DNA of 64,000 nucleotides. It comes from an uncultured Bacteroides sp. Lineage in GTDB: Bacteria > Bacteroidota > Bacteroidia > Bacteroidales > Bacteroidaceae. The notes below the pieces were generated by a model. That model was not told the origin of the DNA and ran no database searches. It saw only the letters and a program-made list of their open reading frames with translations. A program made the translations under genes and the position numbers. Location: positions 1 through 64,000 of the forward strand of contig CABMPP010000016.1 of NCBI GenBank assembly GCA_902388495.1, written 5' to 3'. How positions within the stretch are numbered: the first letter of the stretch is position 1; each line of letters begins with the position of its first letter. Shown piece by piece: positions 8,392-16,787 of the stretch.

Positions 8392-8464
8392 TGAACCGCT
8401 TGGGGCTCGAACCCAAGACCCCAACATTAAAAGTGTTGTGCTCTACCTGCTGAGCTAGCGATTC
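8392..8464 (-). tRNA. tRNA-Lys (anticodon TTT)
   Basis: 73-nt cloverleaf on the minus strand. The acceptor arm is GAATCGC/GCGGTTC with one G-T pair. The D-arm region is GCTCAGCAGGTAGAGC. The anticodon stem is CAACA/TGTTG with loop CTTTTAA, giving TTT. The T arm is CTTGGGTTCGAGCCCCAAG. The discriminator is A, and CCA is not encoded. Confidence 0.96.
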
Positions 8465-8585
8465 AATCCTTGTTTTGCTGTTAAGCGGGTGCAAAGATAG
8501 ATACTTTTTCGGAACATGCAAAGGAATTTCACTTTTTTTCTTATCTTTGCCCTCATTAATCATTTATACTTAATCATAAAAATAC

Positions 8586-10283
8586 ATGGCAACAGTAGAC
8601 GATAAGAAAATTATTTTCTCTATGGTGGGGCTGAACAAGACCATTCAGCAGAACAACAAGCAGGTGTTGAAGAATATCTACCTCTCGTTCTTTTATGGAG
8701 CGAAGATTGGTATCATCGGTCTGAATGGGTCGGGTAAGTCGACCTTGTTGAAGATTATCGCCGGGTTGGATAAATCCTATCAGGGCGAAGTGGTGTTCTC
8801 ACCGGGATATTCAGTGGGATATCTGGCTCAGGAACCGTATCTTGACCCTACAAAAACAGTGAAGGAAATCGTAATGGAAGGTGTGCAGCCCATTGTAGAC
8901 GCCTTGGCAGAATATGAAGAAATCAACCAGAAGTTCGGTCTGCCCGAGTATTACGAAGACCAGGACAAGATGGACAAGCTCTTCTCCCGCCAGGCTGAGT
9001 TGCAGGACATTATCGACGCTACCGATGCCTGGAACCTTGACAGCAAACTGGAACGTGCCATGGACGCCTTGCGCTGTCCGCCCGAAGATCAGTCTGTAGA
9101 ACACCTTTCAGGTGGTGAGCGCCGTCGTGTCGCCCTCTGCCGACTGCTGTTACAGAAGCCGGACGTGTTGTTGCTCGACGAGCCTACCAACCACCTCGAT
9201 GCCGAGTCCATCGACTGGCTGGAACAGCACTTGCAGCAGTACGAAGGTACAGTGATTGCCGTGACGCACGACCGTTACTTTCTGGACCATGTAGCAGGCT
9301 GGATTCTCGAACTGGACCGTGGCGAAGGCATTCCCTGGAAAGGCAACTACTCCAGTTGGCTGGAACAGAAAACCAAACGCATGGAGCAGGAAGAAAAGAC
9401 TGCCAGCAAGCGCCGCAAGACGCTGGAACGCGAGTTGGAATGGGTACGTATGGCACCCAAAGCTCGTCAGGCAAAAGGTAAAGCCCGTCTGAACTCCTAC
9501 GATAGGTTGCTGAATGAAGATGTGAAGGAGAAAGAAGAAAAACTGGAAATCTTCATACCCAACGGTCCCCGTCTGGGCAACAAAGTTATCGAAGCCAAGC
9601 ACGTAGCAAAAGCATTCGGCGACAAACTGCTGTTCGATGACCTCAACTTCATGCTTCCGCCCAACGGTATCGTTGGTATCATCGGTCCTAACGGTGCCGG
9701 TAAGACCACTCTTTTCCGCCTTATCATGGGCCTGGAAACGGTAGATAAGGGCGAGTTCGAAGTAGGAGAGACTGTAAAGGTGGCCTACGTAGACCAGCAG
9801 CATAAAGATATCGATCCCAATAAGAGTGTATATCAGGTAATCTCCGGCGGTAACGACCTCATCCGCATGGGAGGACGGGACATCAACGCCCGTGCCTACT
9901 TGTCGCGCTTCAACTTCTCCGGTGCCGATCAGGAGAAACTCTGTGGCGTGCTCTCCGGTGGTGAGCGCAACCGTCTGCATCTGGCTCTCTGCCTGAAGGA
10001 AGAAGGTAATGTGCTGTTGCTCGATGAGCCTACCAACGATATCGACGTGAACACACTCCGTGCTCTTGAAGAAGGTTTGGAAGACTTTGCCGGATGTGCC
10101 GTTGTCATCAGCCACGACCGTTGGTTCCTCGACCGTATTTGTACGCACATCCTGGCCTTTGAAGGCGATTCCAATGTATTCTTCTTTGAAGGTTCTTATT
10201 CAGAATATGAGGAAAATAAACAGAAACGCTTAGGGAAAGAGGAACCGACCCGCGTACGCTATAGAAAACTGATGAATGATTGA
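8586..10283 (+). CDS. ettA: Energy-dependent translational throttle protein EttA (ABC-F)
   Basis: ABC-F ATPase, 565 aa, that acts on the ribosome. There are two ATPase domains. The first has Walker A GLNGSGKST (45-53), signature LSGGERRR and LLLDEPTNHLDAESIDWLE. The second has Walker A GPNGAGKTT, LSGGERNR and LLLDEPTNDIDVNTLRALEE. Between them is the linker with ELEWVRMAPKARQAKGKARL, characteristic of EttA as opposed to other ABC-F proteins. There are no membrane segments. Family knowledge: EttA binds the ribosomal E site and gates early elongation depending on ATP/ADP. A -7 element TATCTTTG (8542-8549) lies 36 nt upstream of the ATG. Confidence 0.95.
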   Translation: MATVDDKKIIFSMVGLNKTIQQNNKQVLKNIYLSFFYGAKIGIIGLNGSGKSTLLKIIAGLDKSYQGEVVFSPGYSVGYLAQEPYLDPTKTVKEIVMEGVQPIVDALAEYEEINQKFGLPEYYEDQDKMDKLFSRQAELQDIIDATDAWNLDSKLERAMDALRCPPEDQSVEHLSGGERRRVALCRLLLQKPDVLLLDEPTNHLDAESIDWLEQHLQQYEGTVIAVTHDRYFLDHVAGWILELDRGEGIPWKGNYSSWLEQKTKRMEQEEKTASKRRKTLERELEWVRMAPKARQAKGKARLNSYDRLLNEDVKEKEEKLEIFIPNGPRLGNKVIEAKHVAKAFGDKLLFDDLNFMLPPNGIVGIIGPNGAGKTTLFRLIMGLETVDKGEFEVGETVKVAYVDQQHKDIDPNKSVYQVISGGNDLIRMGGRDINARAYLSRFNFSGADQEKLCGVLSGGERNRLHLALCLKEEGNVLLLDEPTNDIDVNTLRALEEGLEDFAGCAVVISHDRWFLDRICTHILAFEGDSNVFFFEGSYSEYEENKQKRLGKEEPTRVRYRKLMND

Positions 10284-10366
10284 TTTAATCGGTAAATAGA
10301 AAGATAATTCTTTTACATCTTAATAATGTGTAAGAAGGTGTCAAAACAGACTCTATAATCTCTTTT

Positions 10367-10437
10367 TAGGCACGGATTATGGAAATTCGCGGTTCTAATG
10401 AATCAAATTCCGTGAAATTCCGTGTAATCCGTGCCTA
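10367..10437. repeat. Long imperfect palindrome
   Basis: Outer arms TAGGCACGGATTA (10367-10379) and TAATCCGTGCCTA (10425-10437) match over 13 bp. Inner stretches GGAAATTCGCGG and CCGTGAAATTCC continue the pairing imperfectly. The sequence style (TTCCGTGTAATCCGTGCC) is that of repeats commonly scattered between Bacteroidales genes. It has no T-run, so it is not a simple terminator. Confidence 0.7.
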
Positions 10438-10553
10438 AATTTATGGCATATAGTAAGCCATTAATTGGGGATGAAGAGACCGGATTATAGCTTCGGAAAC
10501 TCTTCACCACAAAGAAAAAATATCATTATGTGATAAATGTAGCATTTTTGTAG

Positions 10554-10583
10554 TTTGTATTTGGCAGTAATTTACTACTTTTG
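10554..10583 (+). promoter_or_regulatory. Bacteroides-type promoter of the TonB receptor gene
   Basis: TTTG (10554-10557), 18 nt, TACTTTTG (10576-10583), 47 nt before the ATG at 10631. Confidence 0.65.
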
Positions 10584-10630
10584 CCGATGCAAAAATAATA
10601 TAAAATTTCGTTTAATTAATCAAATCAATT

Positions 10631-13600
10631 ATGGTGAAAAGAATGCGATCCTTTTTATCGGCAATCATGTTAGTGATTGCAGTAACTGTCAATGCGCAGG
10701 TTACCACAGCTACAATTGCTGGTAAGGTGACGGACACGAACAAAGAGGCCATCATCGGCGCTACGGTGCAGGCTGTTCATGTACCTTCCGGTACCATGTA
10801 CGGAGCCATTACAAATGTGGACGGACGTTATACTATTCAAGGTATGCGTTCAGGAGGCCCTTATACGGTAAGTATATCCTATATTGGATTTCAGACCCAG
10901 GTGTTTAAGGAGGTAACTCTTCAATTGGGTGAAGTTTATACTATAGATGCGCAATTGAGTGAATCTTCCGAACTTCTTCAGGAAGTAGTGGTTACAGCTC
11001 AAAAAACGAAGTTCTCTACCGAGAAGACTGGAGCAACAACCAATATTTCCAATACCCAGATTGTGAACATGCCTTCTATAAGTCGTAGTATTACTGACTA
11101 TTCTCGTTTATCTGCTTATGGTGGTAACGGAATGTCGTTTGCAGGATCTGACGGTCGTACTGCCAATTTCACAATTGATGGTGCCAACTTTAACAACAAC
11201 TTCGGTTTGAGTTCCAACTTGCCCGGTGGCGGTAATCCTGTATCTATCGAGGCAATTGACGAAATTCAGGTGGTTATCTCTCCATTTGATGTACGCCAGA
11301 CTAACTTCATCGGAGGTGGTATAAATGCCATTACCAAATCGGGTACCAATACTTATAAAGGTGCGGCTTATATTTACCACCGAAATGAAAATATGCGCGG
11401 CGATGCTGTTGATCGTGAAACCATAGCCGGTGCTCGCGAGAAAGACCAATCTACTACATACGGTTTCACAATAGGTGGCCCTATCATAAAGAACAAACTC
11501 TTTTTCTTTGCGAACGGTGAGTTGCAAAAGACTCCTACCATCGCTAACCGTTGGCGTGCCTCGGAAGATGGTGTTGCCAATCCGGATGCCTACTTGTCAC
11601 GTGCTACTGTTGCCGACCTGCAACGGGTATCCGATTTCGTAAAAGATAAATATGGCTATGACACCGGTTCGTTCACAAGTTTCCCGTCTGATACGAAGAA
11701 CTCCAAACTCTTGGCTCGTTTGGACTGGAACATCACCAATAACCATCATTTGGCTTTGCGTTATAACTATACCAAGAACACTGTTTGGTCTGCTCCTAAC
11801 GCCAGCTCTATGGACGGTGGTACACGTATGTCGGGTGATCGTACTTCACAGTATGCCATGTCCTATGCCAACTCCATGTATTCTATGGACAACTTGGTAC
11901 ATTCTTTCTCTTTTGACCTCAACAGCCGTTTATCAGATAACTTGTCAAACCAATTATTGGCCACATACTCTAAGCTGGATGACGTGCGTGGTACGAACTC
12001 CAGTGTATTCCCTTTCATCGACATCTTGAAGGATGATCAGAACTATATTTCTTTGGGTGAGGAACTTTTCACTTACAACAACGCTGTTCACAACACCGTG
12101 TGGAATATTAAGGATGACGTGACCTACTATCTGGGTAACCATAAAATCATGGCAGGTTTGAGCTATGAACATCAAATGGCCGACAACCAATATCTCCGTA
12201 ACGGAACAGGATATTATCGCTATACCAGCTTGGACGACTTCTTCTCAGGCGCCGCTCCGGAAATCGTATGTTTGACATACGGATATAATGGTGAAAACGA
12301 GCCGGCATCACGTGTCCAATTCAGTAAACTGGGTGCCTATTTGCAAGACGAATGGAACGTACGTACTGATTTCAAGGTTACAGCAGGTTTGCGTTTTGAT
12401 GGAATCTTCTTTGATAATGGTGATTTGATGACCAATAATGCGATTCTTGACCTTGACTACAACGGCCGCCATATTGATACAGGTAAATGGCCGGGAAGCT
12501 CATTGACAGTATCTCCCCGTGTAGGTTTCACTTGGGATGTATTGGGAGACAAGAGTCTGAAGGTACGTGGTGGTACTGGTTTGTTCTCCGGACGTTTGCC
12601 TTTGGTGTTCTTTACTAATATGCCTACCAATGGCGGTATGGTGCAATATCAGGCACAGATCAATGCCAAAAATGCAGCAGATAGAGGCTTCACAATGGAT
12701 GAATTCAAGGGGGGTATTCTCTCTACAGAAGCTCTGAAAGAAAAAATTTATGCCTTGGGTTATCCTCAGACAATCACACCGGAGGAGGGCACCGTTCCTT
12801 CATCTATTTGCGGTATTGACCCTGACTTTAAGATGCCACAAGTTTGGAAGTCTTCGATTGCAGTAGATTATACATTGCCCGTGCCATTCCCATTGAGTGT
12901 AACGGTAGAAGGAATCTTCAACAAGACTATCAATGCAGCCATGTTGACGGACTGGAGCCAAAGGGATATCAGCGGTTTTACCCGCTTCAACGGTGCTGAC
13001 AACCGTCCCGTTTTCCCTTCTGACGCTACTTATACCGACGCAGCCGGTAAGAATTTGCCCAGCGCCTACATGCTTGAGAATACGAGCCGAGGCTACGGAT
13101 GGTCAACGAGCATGACTGTGAACGCAAGACCTGCCGAATGGATTTATTTGATGGCTGCCTATACACATACTGTATCCAAAGAGGTGACTTCACTTCCGGG
13201 TTCTAACGCTTCGTCTGTGCTTAACTACCTTTCTACTTACGAAGGTGTGAACAACTTCCGTTTGCACAACGGTCTTAATGTTACTCCGGATCGTTTCATT
13301 GCCAGTGCTACCATCAACGATAAGAGCGGCAACCACTATAGCTTGATTTACGAGACATGGCGTGGTGGCTATAATTACTCTTATATGCTGGCCAACGATA
13401 TGAACGGTGATGGTTACAATTACGATGCTGTTTATATCCCTACCGACAAGCAAGTGGCAGACGGATCTTTCCGTTTTGTTAGTGAGGATGACAAGACACG
13501 CTTTATGGATTATGTACACGGCAACTCTTATCTGAAGAATAATCAGGGTAAATATGCTGAACCTAACAGCCTTTATTCTCCTTGGGTACACCGCATAGAC

Positions 13601-13900
13601 TTCTCTTATAAGCATGACTTCAACCTGAACGTGGCTGGTGCCAAACACACATTGCAGTTGAGCTTTGACATGAAGAACGTGCTCAATTTCTTCAATTCCA
13701 GTTGGGGTGTCAGCAAATATCTGAATCCCGCCATTGGTTCCGATGCTCGTATCTTGAAGTACGAGGGTGTAGATGCCGATGGTGTAGCTACGTTCTCAAC
13801 TCCAAAGTCTATAGATGGTAACACGAAGACTTGGACACTTAATCATTCTATTGGTCAGTGCTGGTATGCTTCTATCGGCATTAAGTATTGTTTTAATTGA
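10631..13900 (+). CDS. TonB-dependent receptor, Oar-like, with N-terminal regulatory-like domain
   Basis: 1089-aa outer-membrane protein. A signal peptide ending near VNAQ is followed by a carboxypeptidase-regulatory-like beta-sandwich (about 25-110, ATIAGKVTDTNKEAIIGATV) and a plug-like region (VVTAQKTKF..., ITKSGTNTYKGAAYIYHR). A long barrel ends in ASIGIKYCFN. The order fits Oar/OmpA-type TonB receptors and not SusC. The cargo is unknown. A second ATG at 10643 (MRSFLSAIML) would also give a good signal peptide. The next gene encodes a surface lipoprotein 27 nt downstream, suggesting the two form an outer-membrane pair. The promoter is at 10554-10583. Confidence 0.85.
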   Translation: MVKRMRSFLSAIMLVIAVTVNAQVTTATIAGKVTDTNKEAIIGATVQAVHVPSGTMYGAITNVDGRYTIQGMRSGGPYTVSISYIGFQTQVFKEVTLQLGEVYTIDAQLSESSELLQEVVVTAQKTKFSTEKTGATTNISNTQIVNMPSISRSITDYSRLSAYGGNGMSFAGSDGRTANFTIDGANFNNNFGLSSNLPGGGNPVSIEAIDEIQVVISPFDVRQTNFIGGGINAITKSGTNTYKGAAYIYHRNENMRGDAVDRETIAGAREKDQSTTYGFTIGGPIIKNKLFFFANGELQKTPTIANRWRASEDGVANPDAYLSRATVADLQRVSDFVKDKYGYDTGSFTSFPSDTKNSKLLARLDWNITNNHHLALRYNYTKNTVWSAPNASSMDGGTRMSGDRTSQYAMSYANSMYSMDNLVHSFSFDLNSRLSDNLSNQLLATYSKLDDVRGTNSSVFPFIDILKDDQNYISLGEELFTYNNAVHNTVWNIKDDVTYYLGNHKIMAGLSYEHQMADNQYLRNGTGYYRYTSLDDFFSGAAPEIVCLTYGYNGENEPASRVQFSKLGAYLQDEWNVRTDFKVTAGLRFDGIFFDNGDLMTNNAILDLDYNGRHIDTGKWPGSSLTVSPRVGFTWDVLGDKSLKVRGGTGLFSGRLPLVFFTNMPTNGGMVQYQAQINAKNAADRGFTMDEFKGGILSTEALKEKIYALGYPQTITPEEGTVPSSICGIDPDFKMPQVWKSSIAVDYTLPVPFPLSVTVEGIFNKTINAAMLTDWSQRDISGFTRFNGADNRPVFPSDATYTDAAGKNLPSAYMLENTSRGYGWSTSMTVNARPAEWIYLMAAYTHTVSKEVTSLPGSNASSVLNYLSTYEGVNNFRLHNGLNVTPDRFIASATINDKSGNHYSLIYETWRGGYNYSYMLANDMNGDGYNYDAVYIPTDKQVADGSFRFVSEDDKTRFMDYVHGNSYLKNNQGKYAEPNSLYSPWVHRIDFSYKHDFNLNVAGAKHTLQLSFDMKNVLNFFNSSWGVSKYLNPAIGSDARILKYEGVDADGVATFSTPKSIDGNTKTWTLNHSIGQCWYASIGIKYCFN

Positions 13901-13927
13901 TTATCAATTTAAGAATAATTGAAGAAT

Positions 13928-15409
13928 ATGAAGAATTATATTTTTATAGCGTTTGCTGTTGTGATGACTCTTTTCACAAGCTGCTCAGACGATGATGCGG
14001 CAGCTTTGGCAGGTTTGAAAGTATCACAATCATACATTGCATTGCCGGTAGAAGGAGGTAGCGCTCCCCTCACCATCGAATCGAAGGCTGACTGGGTAAT
14101 CACCGGTAACGACAAAGCGGATTGGCTTACCATCTCTACTACTCAAGGATCTCAAGGCGAAAGCACCGTCACATTCTCTGCCGATGAAGCCATTGATGGT
14201 CGTTCGGCAGAACTTAAGTTGACCAGTGGCAATGAAACTCAGTATCTGACTATCATACAAGGTCTGCCGGTTATTTCGGAAGCTACTTGCGCCGAGGTGA
14301 TAGCCGGTCCCGATAAGAAGAATTATAAAGTGACCGGCGTTGTGTCCAATATCTCCAATACTACATACGGAAACTGGGATTTGGTAGATGCCACCGGTTC
14401 GATTTATATCTATGGCACTTTGGATGCAAAGGGCGCTGAGAAGAACTTTGCCAGCCTTGGTCTGGAAGAAGGTGACGAAGTAACCGTGCAGGGACCAAAA
14501 ACGACCTACGGTTCCACTGTTGAGTTGGTGAACGTTACTGTGCTCAACATCAACAAATCGCTCATCAAGGTTGACTCTGTTTACAATGAAGTACTTCTTC
14601 CGGAGGGTGGTGTCTTTGAAGCATACCTCACCACCAAGGGTAACGGCGTTTCCGTAGAAATTCCGGAAGATGCTAAGGAATGGTTGTCTATTGAGTCTAT
14701 CGACCAGAAAGGTACAGATGCTTGTGTGAAGTTCCGTGCTGCTAAAAACGAAGGTGGTGACCGCTCAACAACTATTACATTCCGTACTACTGATGGCAAA
14801 AAAGAATACACAAGTAAGACTGAACTTTCACAGAAGGGCTCTATCATTGAAGCTACAGTGGAGGAATTCATTGCTGCTGAAGTGGGCTTGACACAATACA
14901 GCGTGAGTGGAATCGTAACTCAGATTGCCAACGAAAAATATGGTAATATTTATATTAAGGATTTCTCGGGTGAGGTGTATATCTATGGTGTTGATGGTTT
15001 TGCTGACAAGGGTATCAAAGTAGGTGATGTCGTAACGCTCGTGGGGCCACGTGCCGAATATAAGGGAACTGCACAGATGACGAATGCTGTTGTTAAGGAA
15101 ATGAAAAGTGTAAAAGCGGTAACTGTGGCTGAATTCCTTGAAGCAGAGGAAAGCTCTTCACAATATTACCAATTGACCGGTGCGGTATCGAATATCAAAA
15201 GTACTATTTATGGTAACTTTGACATTGTAGATGAAAGCGGTACGGTATATGTCTATGGTCTGGCCACGGGCTGGAACGGCGCAAGCAAACAGTTTGAGAC
15301 ACTTAATTTAGTTGAGGGTGACAAAATTACTATTATCGGTACACGTGCCGGCTACAACGGCACTGCTCAGGTAGGTAATGGAGTCTTCTGTTCTAAGGTG
15401 ACTGAATAA
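13928..15409 (+). CDS. BACON and OB-fold-like repeat lipoprotein
   Basis: 493-aa lipoprotein. The signal ends in LFTSCSDDD (lipobox Cys near residue 18), with acidic residues after Cys. Visible domains in order: BACON-like (about 30-115, LPVEGGSAPLTIESKADW), OB-like module 1 (YKVTGVVSNISNTTYGNWDLVD, about 135-205), second BACON-like region (LPEGGVFEAYLTTKGNGVSVEI, about 220-310), OB-like modules 2 (YSVSGIVTQIANEKYGNIYIKD) and 3 (YQLTGAVSNIKSTIYGNFDIVD). The ATG at 13928 is used; the frame opens from a TTG at 13919. It follows the TonB receptor gene by 27 nt and is closed by a strong terminator. Its ligand is unknown. BACON domains often occur in carbohydrate- or mucin-related surface proteins. 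Confidence 0.82.
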   Translation: MKNYIFIAFAVVMTLFTSCSDDDAAALAGLKVSQSYIALPVEGGSAPLTIESKADWVITGNDKADWLTISTTQGSQGESTVTFSADEAIDGRSAELKLTSGNETQYLTIIQGLPVISEATCAEVIAGPDKKNYKVTGVVSNISNTTYGNWDLVDATGSIYIYGTLDAKGAEKNFASLGLEEGDEVTVQGPKTTYGSTVELVNVTVLNINKSLIKVDSVYNEVLLPEGGVFEAYLTTKGNGVSVEIPEDAKEWLSIESIDQKGTDACVKFRAAKNEGGDRSTTITFRTTDGKKEYTSKTELSQKGSIIEATVEEFIAAEVGLTQYSVSGIVTQIANEKYGNIYIKDFSGEVYIYGVDGFADKGIKVGDVVTLVGPRAEYKGTAQMTNAVVKEMKSVKAVTVAEFLEAEESSSQYYQLTGAVSNIKSTIYGNFDIVDESGTVYVYGLATGWNGASKQFETLNLVEGDKITIIGTRAGYNGTAQVGNGVFCSKVTE

Positions 15410-15428
15410 GGGATACTGAATAATAAAG

Positions 15429-15468
15429 AAAAGGAGGTTGTGCCATCATTGGCACAACCTCCTTTTCT
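15429..15468 (+). terminator. Rho-independent terminator of the receptor/lipoprotein operon
   Basis: Perfect stem AAAGGAGGTTGTGCCA / TGGCACAACCTCCTTT with a 4-nt loop, followed by TTCTGTTT. It starts 20 nt after the lipoprotein stop. Confidence 0.9.
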
Positions 15469-15543
15469 GTTTAATAGCTGTGTTGCCTTGCCGGTTGACG
15501 GCTTCTATAGGCACTTATTCTTATAGACAAGTACTGCTAAGTC

Positions 15544-15697
15544 GCTGCATATACTTTGTAGCACTGCTGCAAAACGGTTGCAGTACTACTGCAAATGCTT
15601 TGCAGTGACACTGCGTAACCTTTGCAGCGACGTTGCATCACATGTACAGCGATACTACGTCACATGTGCAGTGATGCTGCAGAAGGTAACGTAAGTT
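15544..15697. repeat. 22-bp-period palindromic array, seven units
   Basis: A core GCTGCA or close variant (ACTGCA, ACTGCG, GTTGCA, ACTACG) begins at 15544, 15566, 15588, 15610, 15632, 15654 and 15676, exactly 22 bp apart. In most of the first six units the core is followed after about 6 bp by an inverted copy (TTGCAG, TACAGC or TGCAGT). There are no unique spacers. The last codons and stop (15660-15662) of the minus-strand EEP gene lie inside units 6 and 7. Confidence 0.93.
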
Positions 15698-16775
15698 CCA
15701 CTTCCATAATCGCCGGGTTATGGTCACTGCACAGATCCAAGTCGGGTGAATAATATTTAATACCTTTCAGGCTGGGGGAGTGGAATATGTAGTCGATGCG
15801 CAGCATTCGCTTGGCATAGCGGTAGGTGTACATATAACCGTTTCCGGCAGTCCGAAAACCGTCTTTGAGGTTCTTCCTCAAATGATGGTAGGTATAAGAT
15901 GAAGGGATGGAGTTGAAGTCGCCGCATACCAGCACGGGATGGGGGCTGGTGTGGACGTAATGGCTGATAACATAAGTCTGCGTGGCACGCTTCATGAAAT
16001 TTTCGTGCAGCGTTCCGGCGGCATCTTTGGCTACTTGCACTTCTCGGCGAGTGTCGTCGGTAGTGGCAAGTTCGCGTTCCCACTTCTTGCGCTTCTGGCT
16101 GACGCTGGTGGTCTGCAAGTGGTTGTTGAGCAGGCGCACGGTATCTGTTCCCAGCACTACATCGCACATCATGCTACAGTTGGCGCTGTTCTGATAGGTG
16201 ATGAAGCGCTCGTTCGCCAGCGGGTAGCGGCTGAATACGGCAATGGGAAGTACGCCGCGGATAGAATCTTCGGAAGGGATAAGAACGTACTGCCAGTGCG
16301 AGAGTGCCTGCCGGATGCTGTCCATCGGGAAGTAGCGGTTATCGCCGAACTCCTGGAAGCAGAGCACGTCTACCTGCTCCTGTTGCATGTATTTGGCTAT
16401 CTCTTTGCAGGAATAACCGGTGATTTCGCCGCCAAAGCTGTGTACGTTGTACGTGGCTATCTTCAGATACTTGCCCGTAGGAGTCTTCTCTTTGGAGAAA
16501 TGGAACTGGAAGACAGAGGTCAAATATCCCCAGTTGCAGAAGAAGGCTACCAGCGGAACCAGTGCCCAGCGCTTGTGTGCAAATCCCCAACAAAGGGCTA
16601 CCAGCAGGTTGCAGATGAGCAGTACGGGTACTGCCAGTCCCAGCAGCGGCATGATGACGGAATCGACGGGAGCCACGCTTCCCGAGAGGGCAGCCACTAT
16701 GGTGACGGCTGCCAGGACGAAGGTGGCTATTATCAGGCAGATATAGAAAAGCCCTTTGACGGCAGATTTTCCCAT
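15660..16775 (-). CDS. Membrane-anchored endonuclease/exonuclease/phosphatase family protein
   Basis: 371 aa. The N-terminal about 95 residues hold three hydrophobic segments (FYICLIIATFVLAA, IMPLLGLAVPVLLIC, WALVPLVAFFCNWGYL). An EEP catalytic domain follows: IATYNVHSF, the metal-binding Glu in LCFQEFGD, CGDFNSIP, and the terminal SDHNPAIME with the catalytic Asp-His. Known members hydrolyse phosphodiesters in DNA, sphingomyelin or phosphoinositides; the substrate here cannot be told. The C-terminal tail (PSAASLHM) is encoded in the 22-bp array, so its length may vary between strains. It lies 12 nt downstream of the dehydrogenase gene in a minus-strand operon. Confidence 0.85.
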   Translation of the reverse strand: MGKSAVKGLFYICLIIATFVLAAVTIVAALSGSVAPVDSVIMPLLGLAVPVLLICNLLVALCWGFAHKRWALVPLVAFFCNWGYLTSVFQFHFSKEKTPTGKYLKIATYNVHSFGGEITGYSCKEIAKYMQQEQVDVLCFQEFGDNRYFPMDSIRQALSHWQYVLIPSEDSIRGVLPIAVFSRYPLANERFITYQNSANCSMMCDVVLGTDTVRLLNNHLQTTSVSQKRKKWERELATTDDTRREVQVAKDAAGTLHENFMKRATQTYVISHYVHTSPHPVLVCGDFNSIPSSYTYHHLRKNLKDGFRTAGNGYMYTYRYAKRMLRIDYIFHSPSLKGIKYYSPDLDLCSDHNPAIMEVELTLPSAASLHM

Positions 16776-16787
16776 TTCACTGAATAC

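Larger units (their letters stand above)
10284..10630. other. 347-bp gene-free stretch with a long palindrome and a promoter
   Basis: No ORF is credible here. The stretch holds the imperfect palindrome at 10367-10437, then AT-rich DNA, then the promoter for the TonB receptor (10554-10583). Confidence 0.7.

Noticed and set aside
15544..15697. Could the short-period arrays be CRISPR arrays?
   Set aside because: Units are 21-24 bp with no unique spacers; the whole unit repeats, and no cas genes are present.
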